Of a DNA stretch of 64,000 nucleotides, positions 21,550 through 34,100 are shown in pieces. The notes beneath the pieces were generated by a model, which had not been told where the DNA came from, searched no databases, and worked only from the letters and a program-made list of their open reading frames with translations. Source of the stretch: Atopsyche davidsoni (taxonomy: Eukaryota; Arthropoda; Insecta; Trichoptera; Hydrobiosidae); the NCBI GenBank assembly GCA_022113835.1, contig JAILWY010000014.1, positions 7,069,501-7,133,500 of the forward strand, in the 5' to 3' direction. Within the stretch, counting starts at the first letter, position 1. Every line of letters starts with the position of its first letter. The position numbers were made by a program, and so were the translations under genes.

Positions 21550-22845
21550 CTGCAACAAACAATAGCATCACATGTTAGTCAACATTTCAGAAAATAATAC
21601 AACCGAGAGTGAAAATCCAATACCAAATTAGCTAATACATATCCACTGCAAAGTCGAAAGTACAGCCGAATTAGTAAGAATGGCCCGGGATAAATATGTA
21701 TTCAATGAAACGGCCAGCGACCTCTTCTGGGGAGAAGCACTTGAAGAAGAAGATTCACTGCAAAGTTGGGTATATAATACGATAAAAAAAATACGTAGGC
21801 GTTGTAAATAATCGTGTAAAAGATCTGCTAACAGATCTCTCTCTTTATTTCGAAACAGTGATAACCATAATTTTAGTAAATAACAAATTTAATTAATTCT
21901 TGTGAAATCCTATTTTTTGCATATTACATATCGGTTCCAATACGGGTGGGGTCCCAGATCCCTCAGCTGATTGATTCATTATCATTCAAAGCCATAAAAT
22001 GGTTTTAATTCTGTAGTTTTTTGTAATTCTTATGCGAGTTGTTGTGTTGCCCCCCGACTGCGTTAATTGCTACAGACGGCGTTCAGGATTGCGAGCAATT
22101 GATATCTTCGCTTTGCAATTGCTTTATTCGGAATGGCGCATAATGCTATCCATGAAATTAAATCTTTAAAACTAATTGCGGTGGAATGTGAAACACGAGA
22201 CGCCAAATAATAACGAATCATTAAGAGTTTTCACGAATAACGAAGTAACCCCGACGGGTTTGTGTTTCATGAAAAACACAATTCCGATGCTCGCCCGCCG
22301 GGCCTTCCTTTATGCTCAGTTAATAATAAATCTTGCAAACCGCAAATGCACGGGATTTTAATGGCTCAATGTATTTCTGGACGGTGAAAAGTTATGTTTC
22401 ATGTAAAATCCAGATGTAAAATGAAATTATCCGAATAATGAAATATACTTTTCCATAGTGAAGCATTTTATGTCCTGCAAAATTTTTCAAAAGATACTTA
22501 TTATATTTTTTAGGTGTAATAAACTTTCGGAACTTTTACAAGTGACACAATTTTTAAGCAAAACATGAGTATCTACGTATTATAAAATTTTACCAAAAAA
22601 TTATAATTAAAGTGAGTAAAATTTTTGATAAATCTAAGAGAAACGTACACTCGCTTATGTAAGGAGGGATGCTGGGAAACGATCTGACAGAGTTCAGACC
22701 TCAATGCTCGCGGCGCCGAGAGTGTTGGGGCCGGCAGTGTTGAGGTGTCGTGTGTTTGCTCAGCACTGTATAATTAAATCACAGTGGCGGTGAGCTCTCA
22801 GTTTTCAGCTCCCATTCAACGCTCCCGGCCGTGGACCGCGGCTGG
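21550..22845. other. Upstream of first visible Mmp2 exon; nothing coding recognised
   Basis: Probably intron. No MMP prodomain motif (PRCGxxD), no W-S-L-R segment with a matching donor phase. Confidence 0.5.
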
Positions 22846-22953
22846 CCGCCACCGCCACCGCCACCGCCACCGCCACCGCCACCGCCACCGCCACCGCCAC
22901 CGCCACCGCCACCGCCACCGCCACCGCCACCGCCACCGCCACCGCCACCGCCA
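22846..22953. repeat. (CCGCCA)18 hexanucleotide microsatellite
   Basis: 108 bp of an uninterrupted six-base repeat. Open frames on both strands (His-Arg, Val-Ala) are artefacts. Confidence 0.97.
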
Positions 22954-23923
22954 TCCCCCGCCCCTCAGCCTGTACGTCACGACTGCCTGTCATCTTTTAC
23001 TTCTAATTGAAAATAAGTACGGATAGGTACACTCCAGGTCGTTGGGTTGGTCTATCGAATTCCTTTGATCATATATTACATACCTCGTCTCACAATTAGC
23101 CCTTCTGAGATATAACAATTTTCGGTTCACATTTTAGAGAACCTACAAGACGCACTGGAATGCGACAAATGAATGAAAGCAATCGCTTTATAGAGATTTG
23201 CTAATAGTTAGCTGAATTTTTGAAATTAACTACAGATCGAGAGCGTATTAATTTATATCCAATCATATGAAAGACACAATGAGAGAAAAGTTTCTCAGTG
23301 TCGAGGCAGCTCGGCGAGAAGGCGGAGAGCTGCGATGACGTAGATGAAAAGCACGATGTATTAAAAATATATTACAATGTCGGCGAATTCACGAACATAA
23401 ATTGATTTAAAGGGATCCGTCAAATGTATCAATTGACCCTATTCATAAAGATTCATCAGCTTTATTCTAATGTAGGCCCAGACAATGTGGAGCAATCGCG
23501 GTCGATTGTTGCCAATCAAGAACATCGGCGATTTGACTGCCTACATTATCGACCGCTCTTATTGAACGCAAGAGCGCTTCGTATATTTTTAGTAATGGTT
23601 AATTCATATTAATAAATTTTATATTCAGTACTTCAATACAATTATGGGGGCGATAAAAATATAAATCGATGCTTGTCTTTTTATTAGTTTCGTTATAAAA
23701 CCTTTCCTTTTAAATCATCCCCCCTAGAAGCTTATTTGACAGCGATAAAATACTATGCGGGTGTAGCTTATAGGGGATATTTTATTAAAACCGATGATTA
23801 CGAAGCACACGCTTTAAAATGAACGATTATGTTGTATGTTTTACTATGATAATAATTATTATACAAGTTTTCTTAATATGAAAACAACACATCATTATTT
23901 TATAGAAATGTTTGCCAAAAACT
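22954..23923. other. Non-coding, nothing recognised
   Basis: AT-rich DNA between the hexamer repeat and the hAT MITE; no gene or repeat recognised. Confidence 0.5.
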
Positions 23924-23931
23924 GTTGTGGT

Positions 23932-24171
23932 CAGGGATGGACAAAATTTGATCACTACGGGCGATCTGCTTTTTAAAAATTATAGGCGGCGGTCTGCCAA
24001 CATCGTATGTAGTAATTTAAAGCAAAAAATATGTTTAATTTAAAATAAATACATATTCAATATAAAGTTATTTTAATATGAGATTATGGGAGACGGGCAT
24101 CTGAGATGTGTACATATCAGACAGGCGAACGACTAGGAATAGTCACACAGTCGACAAGTAGACCACCCCTG
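23932..24171. mobile_element. 240-bp hAT-type MITE
   Basis: Left end CAGGGATGGAC; right end, read inward, CAGGGGTGGTC. Flanks GTTGTGGT (23924-23931) and GTTGTGAT (24172-24179) match at 7 of 8 positions, a slightly decayed 8-bp duplication. It has no coding capacity and is a different family from the 1.5-kb hAT elements. Confidence 0.82.
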
Positions 24172-24179
24172 GTTGTGAT

Positions 24180-25739
24180 GGTTTTTGATTTTGATACTCG
24201 GCTAGGTAAGGATAATCAAACATTTTTTATAATTTTTTGATACCGATGATCATATGTTGAATGTCGTCACAGAGTAACCAACAAAATACTAACTCTCAGA
24301 GTGCGCTGACTCGGGCTCGGCGCACTTGTAAACATTTCGGCGCTAGACAAATAACCCGCTCTGGATATAGCCGGGCGGCCAGCCGAGGGGCCGATGCGTT
24401 ACACTTTGCATTAACCGGAGTTTATAACGCGGCCGGCCCGCAAGATTTACTCTGGGCTGATTCTTATTTATTGCGGCGTTAAGACGGTGGCTGTATCGAT
24501 AATAAACAGACAGTTGGAGGACCCCAGAGTTTTTGGGACTTAATTGGCAAATAAGCTTATAATTTTCATTACATTGTATCTAGCGTCGTTTGAGCGCAAC
24601 AAAATTGAAAGAGAAGGCACAAGTTGTTCAAATCTTTATTTGACGGTGAGCCACTGCTTGTATTGTAAACTTGTATTATATAGTCTGGTTGCCAGTCGGC
24701 GGTCAGAGCGGCCAATTCGAGTCTTTGTTCCTGGGTGTTTGGAATAGGGCACTCTCTGCACGGACTCGAAGGACCCGTATAATATTGATTGTTAATATTA
24801 TCTAGACTTATTAAACGAACTATATACATGACTAAGGCACGCTAGCCATGTGAATGTTCCTGTAGGTAGTTCACAGCGCAGGCGGAGGGCGGATAAGCGC
24901 GCACTTGCGGGGCTGCAGGGCCGACGAAACTCGAGAAGAGCCCCGCCCGAGGCCCGAATGTTGGTGCATTCTCGAAATACCCAACTTCAAGTGATGACTC
25001 AACTTATACATTAACTTATTTTAAATTATTGTATTACAAAATTATTACTGCTTATTTTTATATTGCTACTTATACAGACACTTTCACATATTTGCTGTTT
25101 GTCGATACGATTCTGTTATTTATCGTATATTTATATCTCCTTTTTTAGGGCCACCTCGATAAACACATCTCTACAATTGTCTGTTCATGATTTTCTTAAG
25201 CACTCTCCACGCGTCGCGACACAACGTGCAACCTATCCAATACGGGTAAACATATTTAATTATCTTTTATTAATCCACACTAAGGTACATTTATTTTTAA
25301 ATCTGTACCTAATACTTTATTTGCCGCCGCCGCTGGGTGTGCTGTAAAGTTTGGAGCGTTATTTGGCGGCAAGTTCAGCCAATCGAAAAAATAACCGCAG
25401 ACTCCGGTGTCCGACATCCGCTCCGATCGGAAGTGCAGCAAATGGGTCTTCATTACCCGCCATTGTCAGGAGGACTCCCGCCGGGGACAATTAACCGCCG
25501 GGCCTCACAAACGGTCCCCTTCGCTTACTTTTATCGGTGAAAGCACTCGGCACGCTCCTTTACCTCGGCGGTAATTTAAATACAACACAATGAGAGCGAA
25601 GCCGACAGCTCGTTTCTAGTTATATCGTTCGTTCGATGACGTCACAGAATTTTATATTCGTTATTAAAAAGTTTTTCTTAGCCACAACAAAAACTGCTTA
25701 AAACTTATCGTATAACACTTATTTTTCTAGCGCTTCTCC
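24180..25739. other. Non-coding with GC-rich patches
   Basis: GC-rich patches near 24300-24450, 24880-24950 and 25380-25520 in AT-rich DNA. A short piece of the foldback family is at 25195-25245. No gene. Confidence 0.5.
25195..25245. repeat. Dispersed foldback repeat, fragment C
   Basis: GCGTCGCGACACAACGTGCA then ACCTATCCAATACGGGTAAA resembles copies A and B. Confidence 0.45.
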
Positions 25740-25993
25740 TCAAAAAAGGTAGGTGACCATTTTATCGAATACACATCCACCCTGGGCCAGTCTCACCAAG
25801 TCGGCTGCACATCCGACTTCCAGCCACTGGCGTGAATGTTTGTACCGCCTTCCAGTGCCCCCGTTTCCTGCGATTTTTCTTGGACAATCAGCTGCAGGAT
25901 GCTATATTTGTTGTTTCTAAAAATATGGCCAAAATAAGAGACCTTACTGTGCAAGACTCTAATTTGTAACGCGGTCAACCCAAGGTATTTCAA
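25740..25993 (-). pseudogene. Decayed non-LTR retrotransposon 3' ORF end
   Basis: The minus strand encodes RVLHSKVSYFGHIFRNNKYS, then LQLIVQ. After a frameshift near 25870, the next frame gives RKIAGNGGTGRR, QWLE, AADLVRLAQ and DKMVTYLF before a stop. The pattern L..FGHI.R...Y.LLQLI.QGKI.G.RG.GRR..WL..L......DL.R.A is the C-terminus of insect LINE reverse transcriptases. Only this tail is left, and it is frameshifted. Confidence 0.75.
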
Positions 25994-28088
25994 GGATTTT
26001 TCTATGCCACCTCAATTTTTAGCTGTAAAAGCGTACTCTATAGAATAAGTAAAATCAAACATGAAGATGATCAACTGTATATTTACGATTTAAGAATATT
26101 ACACGATAAAACAGTAGTACTAAAAAATTAATATAAATTGTATTTTTAGAAGCGAAAGTTCTTCTCTATGTTGGTGGACGTGCAAGGAGCCGAGCAAGCC
26201 GCTTGGCGTTGCAGTGCTTTGCGTTTTTCCCCGGGTAATGTTTAATTGCGGCCGAGCCGAGCAGCACGAGGAACTTCGGGACAGATCCTCTCGCCTTGCA
26301 GGCGGCGATAAGCAAATTGTCCCGCCAGTCGCGTCACCAGCGCGAGGCGCCGAGCCCCGCTAATGTCTTTGGAAACTATCTCCCGCGTGCATGTACTAGC
26401 TGGAAACGTTTTGTAAAACCCACGTCGCCTGCATTCATCTCGGCGTTGCCAGATTACATACAATTACACAATAATATGCTAATTTTGAAATAATATTTTT
26501 TTTTTCGAGTAATAAAATGAATATCACTTTACTGTTGCTTAACAGTTGAAACAAACCCATAAGATACTCGTAAATTGATATGAATTGAAGTAGACCCGTA
26601 CAGCTTATTTTAAGTACACGTAGCTACAAATCGTGCCAACATGTTGCAGCTAACTTATTTTGGGTGTTTTTTTATGGCTTTGCCCAAGTAAACAATGCAA
26701 TGTAGGACGCTATTGGCTAGCTGCAAGTTGGTGGCACGATTTTTTGCCACCACAAAAAAAAGATATTAAATAATCATAGCATATAGTTTTGATTTTAAAA
26801 TATTCGCATACTGGCAGAAAACACCCAATAAATGAGTTTATAGTTAATCAATTAAATGTATAGCTATTAAATAGTAGAGGAATATGAATAAATTTTTATG
26901 CTATATTAATAAATATGACACATCATCTAGCTAATGTTAGCAAAGTTATATTTTGTGATTAGAATACACATTTTATTGCCTACTTGAATTCCATAAATAT
27001 ATCAAATCAAATTAAAAATTTTAATCTAATGACCTAATTTACAAAAAAAGGAAAAAAAGTTTTCATGCAGTAATAATCGCCTTCAATTTAATTTTGAATC
27101 ATCAACATAATTTCATAAGTCCTACGTTGATTGAAAATGACAGCAGAAGTGATCGAAAATGAAGTTCCAAAGTTTTGAGAGTGAAATCTAATAAGAAACC
27201 GAAGAAGGAGAAGAAGAGCCTCAGTAACAGAGACAACCCCGAGGTGCCGCCACTAAGAGCACTTAGTAAATCTCAGTTTCCGCGGCTAGGGTTACCGACT
27301 CGGGGGCGCGTCTTTGAAATTTATTGTACACTGGTCTTCGTATATTTAATATACAAACGCACATTTATATATAAATAAAAAAAATACTTATTTTGCATAT
27401 TTTACAAATATTTATAAATTATATTTTATAAATATATATTTTTAATTGTCATAAAGAAAGTTCAAACTGAAGCCCTACTTTATATTTCACCCTCGAAGTT
27501 GTGTCGGTGTGGGGCATTTTTTTAACCTAATGGAGGTTCCAAGTTAATGAACAGAAGTTGTAGGGTTGTCGGTCATATAAAAAAAATCTCCTTTTCACTG
27601 TTGCAGGATGGGAATATTATATAGCTAATAAAGTTGAAAGTTTCAATACAGCAACCATAGATTAGCCTAAATAGTAAATGCGATATAGTGTTTTGATTAG
27701 GACAGGAAAAGGCAGTGATTCAATGAGATTTCAAAATAAATAAATACGTTTCAATATATACAATACCCATATCAATAGTATTTTGTAATATTTTTTTAAT
27801 TTATAGTATGCGTTTTATAGTCATATATATATTTATTTTGTAAATATCATATATTTGTAATAATATATAATATTTGATGCAATATTTGTTTTGAATTAAA
27901 TAAAGTCGCTCTATACGGTCTCTGTATTTATATTATAGCAGAGATCATTCTTGGAAGGTGCTTATCATTACATACACTTTTCTGAGTGTCTTGCACGTAG
28001 AGGCAATAAAAAATCCCGACTCACACATCCAGCCCTGAGGTATGCCTAATGACGCTCAATATAGGTCTACGCTCCGCACTCCGCACTC
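25994..28088. other. Non-coding with one foldback repeat
   Basis: A GC-rich patch at about 26160-26440, foldback copy D at 26628-26745, then strongly AT-rich DNA to 28000. No gene recognised. Confidence 0.5.
26628..26745. repeat. Dispersed foldback repeat, copy D
   Basis: Left arm AAATCGTGCCAACATGTTGC then AGCTAAC; right arm, read inverted, AAAATCGTGCCACCAACTTG then CAGCTAGCC. Arms of ~28 bp around a ~65-bp loop. Confidence 0.65.
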
Positions 28089-28116
28089 CCCCAACCCCAA
28101 CCCCAACCCCAACCCC
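28089..28116. repeat. (CCCCAA)n short array
   Basis: Four to five CCCCAA units, G-rich on the minus strand and able in principle to form a G-quadruplex. Confidence 0.85.
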
Positions 28117-31100
28117 TACTCCATACAACTCAACTCAATCTCACACAAAGACCCCCCCCCCCGCAGCGGTGTCTTGCTGCTAGAACAAAAGGCAGCAATT
28201 GACACTGGCACACCCTATATATCTATATAATATATGACAGTATAATATACAGTGATGTATACACTAAGACCTACTTTTATTTATTCATAAAAAAAACATG
28301 GACTGATTTCAATAATGTAGTTACTGTTTATTGATGCAATGTTTAAAAATTAAACTACAAGAATATTATATGTAGTTGTTGTCGCTAATCTAGTCTCGAG
28401 ACTCCTATTGAGTGCGATGGCAAAAAAAATCTTTGTAAGTTGTTGAAATTCATAGTTAAATTGATGGTATTATTCTAAAATGTTTTCTAATGTTAAAATA
28501 ACTTATAAGTTAACAAAATACTTATAACACAATATGCAGACATACAAGCTGTGCGTTCATTTATAAATATGAATAGGTACTTTGTTGTTTTTCAGCTTTG
28601 TTCGTTGTTCGTTTTTATCGCACATTAAAGCGGCAGCGAAACCTGATTATCGCAAAACATTTCCGCTGAACCAATTATGTTTATCCCTGTGTCGCTTTTG
28701 ATGTAATAATTTAACTGAATATTCCGAGATAGCGAAGGCTTTGCTGCCAACGAGCGGTTCGAGCTTGCAGAAAATGCCGCTAGATGGAACTGACCGGCCG
28801 AACCTGAAAACTCTGGCAACTGAAGAAAATGTCCTGAAGCGAAGTTATTTTACAGAAAACGCCAAGTGGCTAGCACACATGTTGGGATGATTATTGTGCT
28901 CCATCCCTAGACCTGAAATACATAAGCACCAACATACAATATGTGTTGTGAAGTATGCCTAAGGTAGCTACTGTTCCTTTATAATAATAGGATGTTTGCA
29001 TTATAACTCAGTAAATTCACTCAGTTTAGCCTCATGTTACGTTTTGTTCTCTCTTAAATATTTATTCTTGTTGTTTAGTCTTTACTTATTTATTTAACTT
29101 ATTCTTCAAGGGTTTTTTTACACATATTTTTTCCTATACAAACTAAGTAACGATAGTAGAAAAATCTATATACGCTACCACCTAAGCCACAACATAATCC
29201 AGGATCAGGGGATGGTCATATTCCGTATTGCAAGCATACTCCTAACTACTATTATAAATTAACATAAAATAAAATAAATAATCTTGATTTTTTTTTAATA
29301 TAGATCACAAAATATGTAAGTAAACATATTACATTTTTCATGCGTGATGATTGTGATTTATCGTTACGAATGCTCCGCAGATGCGATAACGTATCTTTAT
29401 TTCCTGATTAAGGCAGGCTGCCGGTCTTTGTCGTTAGTGTAACAAAATAATATCAGCGTGAAAATATCCGGCTTGCTCAGCCGCGCAGACAAATTCAATC
29501 CAGACATCTGTTTATTTGCTTCGATAATCAACAAAACATATCTCATTACCGAGGGAGCGCATTCTCGATCTCGTCTCACGTCTGGAAATGGAAAGATTGT
29601 CCTCTGGCCCGAGAGGTATAAAGTAACGCAGGTACTGCTCGTGGTCTCGGGCTATACGGGCACCTGCGGTGGTACAACTTTATTTGACTTATAATAACGA
29701 GAAAAACCCTTTAATTAATAAGTTATTTACTTGTAGTTTTGGTAAGTGCTTTGGAGAACGGAAACAGTTCGAAAAAATAAGTGTTTAGTATAAATATATA
29801 ATTATTACGTAACGTCATCCAGTTTTGCACATCCAATTACGATCTAAAATTTAGTCGTTCTTACTTTCAGAATTATAGTAAAAATTAAATACAAAAATCG
29901 GCAGATCTCACGTTGGAACCATCTCATATATTAATTAATGTTTTATATGGTTAGATTATTTTGAACTATTTTTTATCGAGTCAAAAATATTTATAAGAAT
30001 TTATTTAGAAATTTCATCTGAATCAAATATTTTAATGCACATTTACGAAAGACGGTAGAATATCTTTTTAACTGAGTCCAGTGAAGCTTCAAGTCGTTAT
30101 TTCAATGGAAGATATCTAAAGAAGAAGAGGGGAGCGGGAAGTGGGAAGAGACATATCTGGTGCCTGTAGGATGAATGGGAGTGTCGAGTCTCCATTGTGG
30201 ATGGTTATAATTACAGTTCCAACATCAATCCTCCTACGGCGGCTCAACAGGCTCCCGAGGAGACTCCAAATCGTGTTTGTGGAATATTTTTTTTATAATA
30301 CAAATGTACAGTAAGTAAGTATTCACGTAAATTTTATAGAATAAATGGTTATGTATTAATAAATATTTTATGATGGATTTCACCATCATGATACTACGAG
30401 TACTTACTTTATTTTAATACTAGTACTGGCGCTTTGACACTTTTAAAATATATATTATTATTAACTCGTAGTTACTTATTTTTTTGGTACTTAAACGTTT
30501 AAAACTACGTACCTACGTTTAATATAACTACTTATGTTTAGGTTATGAAAATACAAATAAAAATACGACTTTAATAAAAGCAGCATTCTTTATAATCTAA
30601 CACGCGATGTTTTGAAGTAGTGATTATTCCGGTAATTTTGTAAAGTATAGCGATTAAGTTAAGTTATAATATTAAACCTAATAATTCGTAAAAATGTAAA
30701 TGAAAACTTCAGTTCAGCAAGAAGGGTAAAAATAGAAACCCTTTTTTGTTATATTATTGTTTGGAGCGCTATTGATGGATTTAGTGGATAAATATTAGTG
30801 TCTAAAGAGTCCGGTCTTTATTATTATTATTGAGGATGCACAATTTTTTTCACTCTAATACAAGTTTCCGGTAAAAATGTACATAAGATTTTTATTTCTA
30901 TTTCAAGTATTTTCGAGACTTAAACTGTGTATACTTGTATATAATTATTTTAATTTTTGAAAGTATTTATTCTACCTTTTGGTTTTAATATGTACTTACA
31001 ATAAAATCGATTCCTCTTTTCTCTATATTTTCAGGTGTGGTATAAAAAATTGCTTCCGTATTTAACCTGGAGGTTCCGGTGTCTATTCCTGGCAGAATTT

Positions 31101-34100
31101 ATTACCACTCTTGTCTATGTGTGGAAATTTATTGTTAAAATATAAATGGTTACAATGTTGGTCCTTCCGATCTCACATCTCCAGTGCCTCATGAATTTCA
31201 CGACACATAGTACAAGTACATTTTAGTTACATAGTTTATTGAATATTTCATTATATTCATGATTTCTAATCCTTAGCTATTTATTGTAACACTTAAGTGT
31301 GTGTAACGTTGTCTTGAAGTCTTTAGTTAAGTTATTAAATTAACTAATAAAATAAAAATAATTTGGCAAAACTTTGTAAAAAAACCACGTTATGTAAAAT
31401 TATTTAAAAACTGTGTGTGAATTAATAGATAATTCTTAGATCTAGATTGAAGCTAAAAAATTGATTGAGAAATAGACATTACATTCTGGAGAGTGTAAAC
31501 GTCTCCAAGCTCGGAGGTAGCGTCCTCGGTTTACGGTGTGTAGGAATATTTCATTATTGTCAGCATTTTTCAGTAATGGCGGCTGACACGTCACAAGTCC
31601 TCGCTTGTCAGGCAGAACTGATGGCCGGCCACTTCCGAAGAGATTTAGGTTTTACGATTGTTTATCACAAATTGTGGTGTATTTTATAATGCGACTGACG
31701 TACCGTGATTGATGATATCGTGTTTTCGCTTCGAGCTGTTGAAAAAATATTCTTCGCTCAATATTGGCTAAAACGCTGCTCGGGAATTGTACGATTTGGC
31801 ATTCAGAAGCTTTTTTTTTTTACAACACAATGCACACATAGAAAATACACAATAAAGAGAACTGGAATGAGAATTATCAAAAAATATTTCAGTAAATATA
31901 ACTATTTAATTTTAAAATATGATGTAAATTTAACTTAATACAACATGTAGTAAACTATTACTATTATTATAGAAGACTTTAGTGTTGCATAAACTGTAAA
32001 TAAAAAAAAACATTTAAATACTGTGAATACTATATTGACATAATATTATAATGTATGCGGGTTAAAGTAAAATAACAAAGATCCACCAATAAAACGACGA
32101 CTGTTAGAAGTACAGTAAGGCGTATGACATTGAGAACAGTGACCACATGCGTTAAAATAAAGAAGACCAGTTAAGTTAAAATTATCAAATCGATATACTT
32201 CTTCTCCAAAGAACATTCCTCAGAGGAGGTTGGTGACAATTTCACTGAACATTTAGTCTTACTGATTCGGTTATACTCTCGACTTCCGACGTGAATTCCG
32301 CATCCACGCAATGATTGACTAAATATTATCAAATTTACCTAGTTTATGATAGTCTCCTGCTATGTCAAATGATTTGTTGTTTTTAATGTCATCTGAGAAT
32401 CGCTGGATTAGTCATTCTAGAGCATCCCTGTGACGTATGTGGATGACACAACCAGAGTTCTCTGCAACTTTTAATTGACTTTACAGCGTGTACAGTTCTA
32501 GTAGAAAGCGCAGAGCTCGCCGTTATAGCATTCTCCAGAGAATCATCGTCTTCTATTGAGGTTTATCAGAATCATCATGATACAGCATATGTATGTTCGT
32601 AACGAGAACCAAAGAGTAAAATTATTGAATATTAAGGGGGCAAATTATTAATATATGAGAAGATTTCAAAAACGGTATATCACTATGCCCAATTGGAAAT
32701 TATTAAGTTTATTGTATGAGTTCGACAAAAATAATTTGCTAAATGTTGTACAGAAAATATGTACATTATTGATCGGTCTATGTGTGTTCGCTCTAGTGTA
32801 CTCGCGTGGAGGTAGTTGTGGACATGTGCGCGGCCAAAATGACTGAAATCAATTGAGATCGATGGGCAGAGGGAAACGAAGGCCCGTTGTTGTGACCGTG
32901 ATGATAACTGGAGATGGGAATATTTAGTGCTCGGCCGCCCTCGCGTGATGCCATCGGCCCGCATGCACCAGCGCAGGGGGGGAATGACACTATTCCACTT
33001 CAAATTGAAGGACCTCGGTAATTATTGAGTACAAATATCATCAAATCAAATAAATATCTTTTGAATTATCGGGGCTTTTAATCAATCAAAATGACAAGTT
33101 CTAGATAATTTTTCATACTATTTGAGTTGTATAAATGTCGTTTTTTTACTTCCAATGACGAGTCTAATGTTTTGAGCAGATAATATATTGTAAAACATAG
33201 TCCCGATCCCGCCCTGCGCCACGACTGTGCGTTGCCCGCATGGCATAAATGATTTTAAATGACACGCTCACGAAAGCGCTGCGAGGACGTCTCAGCTCAG
33301 CCCAAACAAATATTCATCAATCTAGAATTTGGTAATTGAGCTTCGAATCTGATGCGGGACCTTCATATAAAAATAAATTCCACAGTGGACTGGCGTAGAA
33401 GAGTGTGTCAAGCAAGTGAGTCTCTTATGCACTCGGTAAATAAGGAAATATTCATTCAGTTGGGTAACGTGATAAAAGGAAAAATATGATAAGATCTACG
33501 GGTCGTTTCAGTACTAGGATATTTATAAAACTTGACTATTATTTTCACAAATGTATTTTTATTGACGTTTTCAGATATCCGTGGAACTAAATGTCTTATT
33601 ATCAGAACTAGACTAGAGGGAAACAAATTACTTTGTGTATAAACTAATACAGCATGCAGAGTGGTAGCTAGCTACGGAAAAGAAAAACGCTTTCGAAGTA
33701 GTCGTTTAAAATGCAATTATATATATGTTTTAAATATACATAAGTATTATTTATATTACAACATTTTTTTGATGCATTGCTATCAGCGTTTGAATATCTA
33801 AAGTATAATAGTTCACCGGGTAGTATCCCGATGACTGTAACACAGCTACAGTACTCACGAATATCTCTCTAGCCGGACCATATTACATCAAAGGACATGG
33901 ATTATTGCGAACCGGCTATAGTTTTTATAGACATGGCTTCCATTTGTGTAGAGACAAATGGCGATAACTATCCAGTGCAGCCACACGACCACCTATTCTG
34001 CGGTTAATCAATTTGCTATCCCAATTAGAGAAACATTCTGTGACCGCCGAGCTTATATGCGACCGCGTCCGGCGAGCCACGTGTCCAGCTAAGGTCGCTT

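Noticed and set aside
22784..23026. His-Arg and Val-Ala repeat frames
   Set aside because: Translation of the (CCGCCA)18 microsatellite.
28089..28116. (CCCCAA)n as a telomere repeat
   Set aside because: This is the ciliate-type unit, only 4-5 copies, internal; insects use TTAGG.
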